A stretch of DNA of 8,268 nt from Planctomycetota bacterium (GTDB lineage Bacteria; Planctomycetota; Phycisphaerae; WQYP01), in NCBI GenBank assembly GCA_021805585.1, contig JAJZEY010000300.1, forward strand, positions 1-8,268, read 5' to 3'. The position numbers and the translations under genes were made by a program. A model generated the notes under the pieces. The model made no database searches. It had not been told where the DNA came from and was given only the letters and a program-made list of their open reading frames with translations. Each line of letters opens with the position of its first letter. Positions within the stretch are counted from its first letter, which is position 1. Positions 1 through 5,379 of the stretch are shown piece after piece.

Positions 1-2
1 GG

Positions 3-19
3 AGGATAATTCTTATCCT
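3..19. repeat. Perfect 7-bp inverted repeat with 3-nt spacer
   Basis: AGGATAA at 3-9 is the exact reverse complement of TTATCCT at 13-19, separated by TTC. It could be a small hairpin at the end of an upstream transcript or an operator-like site for a dimeric regulator. No T-run follows, so on its own it is not an intrinsic terminator. The sequence to the left is not available, so its context is unknown. Confidence 0.35.
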
Positions 20-27
20 AAACCGGG

Positions 28-59
28 TGCAAGCCTTGGGTAGCCCGCTGCATTTTTTT
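28..59 (+). terminator. Putative rho-independent terminator of an upstream gene
   Basis: TGCA (28-31), GC (33-34) and GGG (38-40) can pair with CCC (44-46), GC (47-48) and TGCA (49-52). The loop is TAG, with a 1-nt and a 3-nt bulge on the left arm. Seven T residues (53-59) follow directly. The paired bases and the T-tract fit an intrinsic terminator for a gene left of the window, but the bulges make the stem imperfect. If real, the kinase gene downstream needs its own promoter, and no convincing one was found in 1-97. Confidence 0.4.
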
Positions 60-97
60 AGCGGCGGTTGCCCTGGCGAAAATGGGGAGCTTGACGG

Positions 98-1054
98 ATG
101 CAGATATTCACCCTTGGGCTGAATCCCGCGATTGATCGAATTGTGGGTTGTGAAGTACTGTGTCCCGGTGCCCATCAATCCGTCAGGCTCCAGGCCGAAT
201 TTGCCGCGGGAAAAAGCGTGAACGTCAGCCGGGCGCTGGCCCTGCTGGGTATTGATTCCATGGCCACTGGATTCATAGGCCGTCATGATGCTGAATTTTT
301 CATTCGCGGGCTGGCCGCGGTTACGCCTGGAACGGTGCGTTCAAGCTGGATCGCGGTGGGGGGCGGCACACGCGAAAATCTGACTATTCTTGAATCCAGT
401 TCAGGTCGGGAAACCCACTTGCGCCAGCCCGGGTTTCCAGTCAACGCCCGGGATATTCTGGAACTCCGCGATCGGCTGGTTAGATTGCTGGATCCCGGTG
501 ATTTAGTGGTGTTTGCCGGCAGTCTGCCGCAGGGAGTGGGCGATCGCGATTTTCTGGATATTCTGGCCCTTCTGGAAACGCGGCAGGTGCGCGTTGCTCT
601 TGATACCAGCGGGCCGCCACTTGGGATGGGCCTCCGACGTCCGATCTGGCTGGCCAAGCCAAATCTGACCGAGCTTTCCGAGGCCATGGGTAAGCGCGTT
701 GACGACGATCCGGCGGCCATTGTCGCGGCGGTGCGACAGGCCGCACTGACTGTGGAAAATCTGCTGGTCAGCCGCGGCGCCAAGGGGGCAATCCTGATTG
801 AACTCAAGGCCGGTGGAAAGGCTTGGAACTGCCGCTGTTCATGCGACTTGCCTGTGGTGCGAACCGTGAGTTGCGGTGATCATCTGCTGGCCGGGTTTGT
901 GGCGGGGGTGGTGCGTGGAATGGATTCCCCGTCGGCCCTTGGCTTTGCCGTGGCTCTGGCCACAACCCGGGCGGTCTCCAAGGATTACCAATCGTTTGAT
1001 TCAGGTATTTTTTCACAATTAGGTGGTCGCACCGGCGTTGAACTCATAGCGTAA
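98..1054 (+). CDS. PfkB-family sugar-phosphate kinase, 1-phosphofructokinase / tagatose-6-phosphate kinase type
   Basis: Predicted cytoplasmic kinase of 318 residues, the usual size for FruK/LacC-type PfkB enzymes, which phosphorylate a sugar phosphate with ATP. The start ATG has GGGGAG at 84-89, eight bases upstream. Visible landmarks are the N-terminal substrate motif NPAID (residues 9-13), the AAGKSVNVSRAL segment (36-47, matching the AAGKGINVAKVL of E. coli FruK), GSLPQGV, WLAKPNLTEL, VSRGAKGAIL, and the catalytic region SCGDHLLAGF with the presumed catalytic base D261. In most family members that last motif reads GAGD, so Ser-Cys replaces Gly-Ala in the anion hole. The stop overlaps a possible ATG of the next gene (TAATG), suggesting one transcript. 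No fructose PTS or lac genes are adjacent, so the exact substrate (fructose-1-P, tagatose-6-P or fructose-6-P) cannot be assigned. Confidence 0.88.
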   Translation: MQIFTLGLNPAIDRIVGCEVLCPGAHQSVRLQAEFAAGKSVNVSRALALLGIDSMATGFIGRHDAEFFIRGLAAVTPGTVRSSWIAVGGGTRENLTILESSSGRETHLRQPGFPVNARDILELRDRLVRLLDPGDLVVFAGSLPQGVGDRDFLDILALLETRQVRVALDTSGPPLGMGLRRPIWLAKPNLTELSEAMGKRVDDDPAAIVAAVRQAALTVENLLVSRGAKGAILIELKAGGKAWNCRCSCDLPVVRTVSCGDHLLAGFVAGVVRGMDSPSALGFAVALATTRAVSKDYQSFDSGIFSQLGGRTGVELIA

Positions 1055-1118
1055 TGCCGGGGCGATCGGAAGCTCGTGGCGGCTTATACGGTTCCCTGGC
1101 TAAGCAGGCCATCGGGGC

Positions 1119-1123
1119 AGGAG
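1119..1123 (+). promoter_or_regulatory. Ribosome binding site deciding the start of the DUF4159 protein
   Basis: AGGAG lies eight bases before the ATG at 1132. The alternative in-frame ATG at 1054 overlaps the kinase stop codon and has no clear Shine-Dalgarno sequence. Starting at 1132 also puts a short basic stretch directly ahead of the hydrophobic segment, as expected of a signal sequence. Confidence 0.65.
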
Positions 1124-1131
1124 CGTCCGCC

Positions 1132-3678
1132 ATGAAGCTTTCCAAGTGGATAACTCTTGAGAAAATCGTGCTGTACGCCGGTGCCGCGGTGGCGCTTTGC
1201 GCCGCCGGAACGGCGGCTGGCCGCACTTTCCATCGGCCTTTCCATGGCGGTGCGCATGAACTGAAAATGGTTCATTCGCGAGCCGTTGAACAGGCGATTC
1301 AGCGCGGTGTGGCATTTCTATTGCGACATGAACGCAATGGGCACTGGAGCTATCGCGGCGTGCCATGGAATCCGACCAGTGATGGCGGGAAAACTGCGCT
1401 GATTCTTGAAGCGCTGTTGCAGGTCGGTCAAAGCGTTCATCTGCCGTCGCTGTATATTTTTTCGCCCGCCATGCAAGCGGCGATAAAATTTGTAGCAGCA
1501 TTGCGGGTGAATGCCACCTATGTCGCCTCTTTTCAGGCCAACGCCATGAATCTGCTTCCCGCAAAGAAGGCCTGTCGGCAGGCTCTTTTCTGGGATGCCC
1601 AATATTTGCTGCATGCCATGAACCACAGTGGCGGATACACCTATCGCGGCCCGATTGCCGCAACAGGCGGTTACCATGGCCGCGCCTGGGACAATTCCAA
1701 TACACAATATGGCGTGCTGGGTATGTGGGCGTGCGCTTCGGACGGTCTTGAAATACCAATTCGATATTGGGTCAAGGCGCGATCGCACTGGGTTCGCACG
1801 CAGTTTCCCGATGGCACGTGGGATTACAGCCGCGGGCCAGGGAGCCGTTTTGCCGGCACTTCCAGAGATGCCCAAACCATGACGCCGGCAGGCATTGCCA
1901 GCCTGTTGATTGCCGAGAGCTTTCTTCATCGCAACGCGCCATTAACGTCGCCGCACCAGGTGCACGTGATTCGCGGGTTGCACTGGCTTAACCGGCATTT
2001 CAATCCGAACACGCAAAACTTCTACGCGCTTTACGGTGATGAACGTGTGGCCTTGGCCGCCGGCCTGCAAACCATTGCGGGAATGAACTGGTATAAGGCG
2101 GTGGCTGCGAATCTGGTGGGGCGGCAATTGCCGGATGGAAGCTGGAAATCGGATTTTGTGGGCAGCGATGCGCAAATCAGCACCGCTTACGCACTGCTGA
2201 TTCTGGCGCGCGGCCTGAATCCAATTTTGATAAGCAAACTGCAATATTCGGCAAATTACAGTGGGCAATGGAATGCCCGTCCGTTTGATGCCGCCAATTA
2301 CACCGCCTGGGTCACACGCGAATTTGAAAGCCCCATGAACTGGCAGGTGGTGCCGCTGCAATCGCCGGTGCGCGGCTGGCTTGGTTCGCCCATACTGCTG
2401 ATTTCCGGAAGTCGTGATCCACATTTTACATCAAATGACCTGCAAAAATTTAGCGCATTTACCCAGGCCGGCGGGCTAATATTTGTCAGTTCCGATGGCA
2501 ATTCCAAGGCTTTCTTTCACGCCATGATTTCCTATGCCAACGCATCCTGTGCCGGTCGATATACGGCCCGGCCGCTGCCCGCAAAAAGCCGGATTTACGA
2601 CTTGCAGCCCTGGTACCGCCCCAGGCGGCCAATGAATTTGTGGGGGCTATCCAATGGCGTGCGATATGAATGGATCATAAGTCCGATCGATTTCGGTGGT
2701 GCCTGGCAACGGCAGTCTGTTGCCAGTCACGCCTTTTGGCAGATACCCACCAACATTTATCTGTATGCCACCGGAAAGGAACCGCTGGCCAACAGACTTC
2801 AATCGCTGGCTATTCGTCCGTCGCCTGCACCGGCCAAACGCTCGATTACCATGGGGCTGGTTAAATTCAGGGGAAACTGGAATCCGGAACCAGGGGCTTG
2901 GCCAAGGTTAAAAGCTTTTGGTACCCGCGACTATTCCACGGCGATTCACATGCCCGTGGTGACACCCGGCCAGTTATCCGTGAAACAAATGCCCATCGTG
3001 CATCTTACCGGCACGGGAGAACTGAATTTTTCCACTAAGAACATCGCTTCGTTGCGGAATTATGTTCGGACCGGCGGATTGCTCTTCGTGGATGCGGCGG
3101 GCGGCAACCCCGCATTCACTCATTCTTTCGTCAGACTGGCTGGGGCCATATTTCCGTCGCATCCGCTGCAACGGATCGATCCAAATTCCGTACTGTTTCG
3201 CGGGACCTATCCCGGCGGTGTGTCTATTAAGCACGTCGCCTATCGCAAATTTGTTAAAGCCACAATCGGAAATATGACAAGGCCGCGTTTAATCGGCGTG
3301 CGCTGGCATGGCCGATGGCGGATTATTTTTTCGCGGTTTGACCTGACCAGTGGATTGCTGGGAACCAATACCTGGGGTATTTCCGGATATGCGCCGGCAT
3401 CGGCCCAGGCCATTGTGCGCGATATACTTTTGTTTACGTTGAATGGTCAGAAGGCTTCCGTAGTTGCAATTCCCGACACGGTCTCCATTGTCAGGTCGTC
3501 GGAGGGGATACGCCCGATGGATGAGCCGCGGCAAGTTGTCCAAACGGATACCGCACCGCGGGCGGGCACCACCCAATATCCGGCATATATTTCGCGACCA
3601 CCGCCGAAGCCGAAGCCAAAAACAATTCCCGCATCGGTCGCTAATCTGGAAGCACAGATCAAGGGATTAAATCCGTAA
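1132..3678 (+). CDS. Exported/membrane-anchored protein with toroid-like repeats and two DUF4159-like modules
   Basis: Large protein of 848 residues from the preferred start (874 if the ATG at 1054 is used). Residues 1-30 form a basic n-region (MKLSK) and a hydrophobic segment rich in Ala, Val and Gly: a signal peptide or an uncleaved anchor. Residues of about 50-380 resemble the alpha/alpha-toroid of the prenyltransferase/squalene-cyclase superfamily, with QW-like motifs HERNGHW (66-72), QFPDGTW (224-230) and QLPDGSW (332-338). Two related alpha/beta modules follow. The second (about 576-771) looks like a good DUF4159 domain; the first (about 385-543) is a weaker copy. The C-terminal tail is Pro/Lys rich (RPPPKPKPK) and ends in a short helix-like stretch. 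No catalytic triad or cyclase DxDD motif was seen, so an enzymatic role is not supported. DUF4159 has no established function; the predicted fold suggests ligand or partner binding outside the cytoplasm. It is probably co-transcribed with the upstream kinase. Confidence 0.8.
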   Translation: MKLSKWITLEKIVLYAGAAVALCAAGTAAGRTFHRPFHGGAHELKMVHSRAVEQAIQRGVAFLLRHERNGHWSYRGVPWNPTSDGGKTALILEALLQVGQSVHLPSLYIFSPAMQAAIKFVAALRVNATYVASFQANAMNLLPAKKACRQALFWDAQYLLHAMNHSGGYTYRGPIAATGGYHGRAWDNSNTQYGVLGMWACASDGLEIPIRYWVKARSHWVRTQFPDGTWDYSRGPGSRFAGTSRDAQTMTPAGIASLLIAESFLHRNAPLTSPHQVHVIRGLHWLNRHFNPNTQNFYALYGDERVALAAGLQTIAGMNWYKAVAANLVGRQLPDGSWKSDFVGSDAQISTAYALLILARGLNPILISKLQYSANYSGQWNARPFDAANYTAWVTREFESPMNWQVVPLQSPVRGWLGSPILLISGSRDPHFTSNDLQKFSAFTQAGGLIFVSSDGNSKAFFHAMISYANASCAGRYTARPLPAKSRIYDLQPWYRPRRPMNLWGLSNGVRYEWIISPIDFGGAWQRQSVASHAFWQIPTNIYLYATGKEPLANRLQSLAIRPSPAPAKRSITMGLVKFRGNWNPEPGAWPRLKAFGTRDYSTAIHMPVVTPGQLSVKQMPIVHLTGTGELNFSTKNIASLRNYVRTGGLLFVDAAGGNPAFTHSFVRLAGAIFPSHPLQRIDPNSVLFRGTYPGGVSIKHVAYRKFVKATIGNMTRPRLIGVRWHGRWRIIFSRFDLTSGLLGTNTWGISGYAPASAQAIVRDILLFTLNGQKASVVAIPDTVSIVRSSEGIRPMDEPRQVVQTDTAPRAGTTQYPAYISRPPPKPKPKTIPASVANLEAQIKGLNP

Positions 3679-3771
3679 AATGCGCGGTCAGGCGTTATAC
3701 GCCCAATGTCTTCCTGAAGGCTTTCATGGATGATCGCGTGCCGCCAATTGGTCGTCTTATAAAAACCTTAT

Positions 3772-3800
3772 TTGACTTGGCTCAATGGCATTCCTAGTAT
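3772..3800 (+). promoter_or_regulatory. Sigma70-like promoter for the csbD-like gene
   Basis: TTGACT (3772-3777) and TAGTAT (3795-3800) are separated by exactly 17 bases, close to the TTGACA/TATAAT consensus. Transcription would begin near 3807, about 33 bases before the first possible start codon. The gap from 3679 to 3839 otherwise holds two small palindromes (3691-3703 and 3744-3751) and no credible gene or terminator. Confidence 0.65.
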
Positions 3801-3839
3801 CCTTCAACGCGCAGTGTGGGTGTTAAGATTTTTTAAGAA

Positions 3840-4031
3840 ATGGGGCGGCCAATGGGTAAAGAAGATGTATTTGCCGGACGAGTCAAGCGAATTCGTGGTC
3901 AGGCTAATCAGGCGGTTGGCCAGGCAACCGGTGATAAACGCCAACGTGTAAAGGGCAAAATGCAGATTGCCGCAGGCAAAATTCAGGAATCCATCGGAAA
4001 ACACATGGGCGGCAAACCAGTCAAAAAATAG
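3840..4031 (+). CDS. CsbD-like stress-response protein
   Basis: Small soluble protein of 63 residues matching the CsbD/YjbJ family by its short length and repeated Gly/Lys/Gln pattern: an RIRGQANQAVGQATG unit (about 18-31) echoed by VKGKMQIAAGKIQESIG (about 37-53). CsbD is a sigma-B-controlled general stress protein in Bacillus subtilis, and family members are often stress-induced; their biochemical role is unknown. An in-frame ATG at 3852 would give MGKEDV..., which fits the usual family N-terminus better, so the true start may be 12 bases downstream. Neither start has a strong Shine-Dalgarno sequence. The protein is unusually basic, with about 16 Lys/Arg against 4 Asp/Glu. It is the first gene after a good promoter and is probably co-transcribed with the two genes that follow. 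Confidence 0.82.
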   Translation: MGRPMGKEDVFAGRVKRIRGQANQAVGQATGDKRQRVKGKMQIAAGKIQESIGKHMGGKPVKK

Positions 4032-4192
4032 ATGCCACGGACGGCCAGAGCGCGGCCGCACTTTGCATTGCAGCGTTCGCGGGGCGGCCAGCCGGCTACG
4101 GATGAATCGGTGGGGAATTTGGGTTTAGGGTATCGCCAGGCGGATAGGGTGTCGAATAATCACACCTGGAATTCGGCCGCGCGTGTTCCAAT

Positions 4193-4197
4193 GAGGT
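4193..4197 (+). promoter_or_regulatory. Ribosome binding site for the 38-residue membrane peptide
   Basis: GAGGT at 4193-4197 lies about six bases before the ATG at 4203 and about nine before the adjacent ATG at 4206. It favours a short membrane protein here over the longer in-frame reading that begins at 4032, directly after the csbD stop, with no recognisable ribosome binding site. Confidence 0.55.
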
Positions 4198-4202
4198 TTA
4201 AT

Positions 4203-4319
4203 ATGATGCTGGACCTTCCGGTTGCAGCAGTAGGTTACGCACTTGTCTATATAATTTTTGGCGGTGGAATAGGGGGTGCGATTTTAATATTTATAATTGC
4301 CAAAATGCTGGGAAAGTAG
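4203..4319 (+). CDS. Small hydrophobic membrane protein, 38 residues
   Basis: Unrecognised peptide starting MMLDLPVAAVGY. Almost the whole chain is hydrophobic: residues 5-19 and 23-36 are two nonpolar stretches joined by a Gly-rich hinge (GGGIGG, 20-25). It could be one long transmembrane helix or a tight helical hairpin. It ends with a short basic tail (residues 34-38, AKMLGK region). The translation signal is good (GAGGT upstream), and the frame is clean to a TAG. The 171 bases between csbD and this start contain no other gene I can support. Its place between a CsbD-like and a glycine-zipper gene suggests an envelope stress role; that is inference only. A start at 4191 or 4206 is also possible. 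Confidence 0.5.
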   Translation: MMLDLPVAAVGYALVYIIFGGGIGGAILIFIIAKMLGK

Positions 4320-4449
4320 AGAGCCTGACAACTTGCGGAGAAGACCTGATGGTTTCCATCGCGCAGCTTGTCCGGTTTATCTTCCACAATCAGGATATTT
4401 TGTCCTGTTTGTAAAGTTTTATTTTTCCCGTTTTTTCAGGAGCCTTTTT

Positions 4450-5061
4450 ATGTCGAACGATCAAAAACATAATCCCAAGTCCAGCGAACAGAAAAAGATG
4501 GAAAAAGATGCCAACCGTGATCCGCTGAGCGGCCGTGCCGGTGCGCATCCGGTGGGTGCCGGTGTGGGTGCGGCCGGGGGAGTTGTGGCGGGAGTCGTGG
4601 CAGGCGCGGCGATAGGCACAATTGCCGGCCCGGTCGGAACGGCCGTGGGTGCGGCTGTTGGCGGTGTGGTGGGCGGCGTCGGTGGCGGATTGACTGGCAA
4701 AGCAGTCGCGGAACATGTCGATCCGACGGTCGAGCATGGTTACTGGCGCGAAAATTTCGCCCAACGTCCCTATATTAAATCAGGGAAGACCTACGAGGAA
4801 TATGGCCCCGCCTACCAATATGGCTGGGAATCGCATTCTCGTCATCATGACAAAACATTTGAAGAGGCTGAACCTATCTTGAAACGTGATTGGACGCGCT
4901 TGCGTGGTGTTTCAAAAATGGAATGGGAACACGCCCGTGAACCCGCCCGTGATTCCTGGAACCGTGTGAGCAGCCAAAGCAACGCCTCAAAGAAAGCTAA
5001 AAAAGACGCGGACGCCAGCATGGCGGCCAGTGCCAGTACCGCTACAGGCCCGCTTCTTTAA
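4450..5061 (+). CDS. Glycine-zipper domain protein, probable membrane-associated stress protein
   Basis: Protein of 203 residues. The start ATG has AGGAG at 4438-4442, seven bases upstream, and longer in-frame readings lack such a site. Residues 1-30 are polar and charged. Residues 34-84 begin with HPVG and continue as a Gly/Ala/Val glycine zipper with repeated GxxxG-type spacing, likely a pair of membrane-inserting helices. Residues 98-127 are aromatic rich (YWREN, RPY, TYEEYGPAY), followed by an acidic-aromatic helix-like region (137-173) containing FEEAEPILKRDW. The tail from about 174 is Ser/Ala/Lys rich and probably disordered. This layout resembles widespread bacterial hypothetical proteins of about 150-250 residues with the same order; no function is established. 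No signal peptide was seen. It is the last gene before a strong terminator and is probably part of the csbD transcription unit, since no terminator was found upstream of it. Confidence 0.8.
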   Translation: MSNDQKHNPKSSEQKKMEKDANRDPLSGRAGAHPVGAGVGAAGGVVAGVVAGAAIGTIAGPVGTAVGAAVGGVVGGVGGGLTGKAVAEHVDPTVEHGYWRENFAQRPYIKSGKTYEEYGPAYQYGWESHSRHHDKTFEEAEPILKRDWTRLRGVSKMEWEHAREPARDSWNRVSSQSNASKKAKKDADASMAASASTATGPLL

Positions 5062-5077
5062 GCCGCGCATTTAAATT

Positions 5078-5130
5078 GGGGGGAGCTGGCAATGTGCGAT
5101 TAACGGCATGGCTGGCTCCCCCCTTTTTTT
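5078..5130 (+). terminator. Strong rho-independent terminator after the glycine-zipper gene
   Basis: GGGGGGAGC (5078-5086) pairs perfectly with GCTCCCCCC (5115-5123), and seven T residues (5124-5130) follow at once. The 28-nt loop can pair weakly inside (GC..ATG with CAT..GC). It lies 17 bases after the TAA of the glycine-zipper gene and separates the stress unit from purF. Confidence 0.88.
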
Positions 5131-5210
5131 CACTCCCAAAGTTGCCAGAAGACGTTACCGGAACATCCGCTGTGCATGGACGTTGCGCTCGTCGGCGGTA
5201 CGGCGTTGCC

Positions 5211-5240
5211 GTGGCTGCGGAAGCCTTCGGCTGGCAGCAC
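5211..5240. other. Bulged hairpin in the gap before purF
   Basis: GTG(G)CTGC (5211-5218) can pair with GCAGCAC (5234-5240) with one bulged G, and AGCC (5222-5225) pairs inside with GGCT (5229-5232) around a TTC loop. No T-run follows. It lies upstream of the predicted purF promoter, so it would not be in the purF transcript from that promoter. The rest of the 5131-5295 gap shows nothing I can assign. Confidence 0.3.
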
Positions 5241-5295
5241 CATAAACTTGGCAGCTTCTGACTGAGCTTGAAAAACCATAAAATTTGACGACGCA

Positions 5296-5323
5296 TTGAG
5301 TGAATCGTCCGCCATGCTATAAT
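5296..5323 (+). promoter_or_regulatory. Extended -10 promoter for purF
   Basis: A perfect TATAAT (5318-5323) is preceded by TGC (5315-5317), the extended -10 element, with TTGAGT (5296-5301) 16 bases upstream as the -35 box. Transcription would start near 5330, giving a leader of about 50 bases before the purF ATG. No recognisable PurR box was seen. The nearby TTGACG at 5285 is 27 bases from the -10 and too far to serve as its -35. Confidence 0.75.
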
Positions 5324-5379
5324 CATCTGCGACGTTGGTGTGCATGAATTGGTGTCCGTAACGAACTGGAGGCGGCCGC

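Noticed and set aside
283..807. Long minus-strand open frame opposite the kinase gene
   Set aside because: It is rich in Arg, Ser and Pro with no family resemblance, and lies antisense to a clearly recognisable kinase: a typical high-GC shadow frame.
1186..1203. Possible lipobox around C23 of the DUF4159 protein
   Set aside because: The residue before Cys is Leu, not Gly/Ala/Ser, so a lipoprotein signal is not supported.
4032..4202. Longer reading of the small membrane protein starting directly after the csbD stop (95 residues)
   Set aside because: The added 57 residues are Arg/Gly-rich and unlike the hydrophobic part, and no ribosome binding site precedes 4032, whereas GAGGT precedes 4203.
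5285..5290. TTGACG as the -35 box for purF
   Set aside because: It is 27 bases from the TATAAT, too far; TTGAGT at 5296 with a 16-base spacer and a TGC extended -10 fits better.
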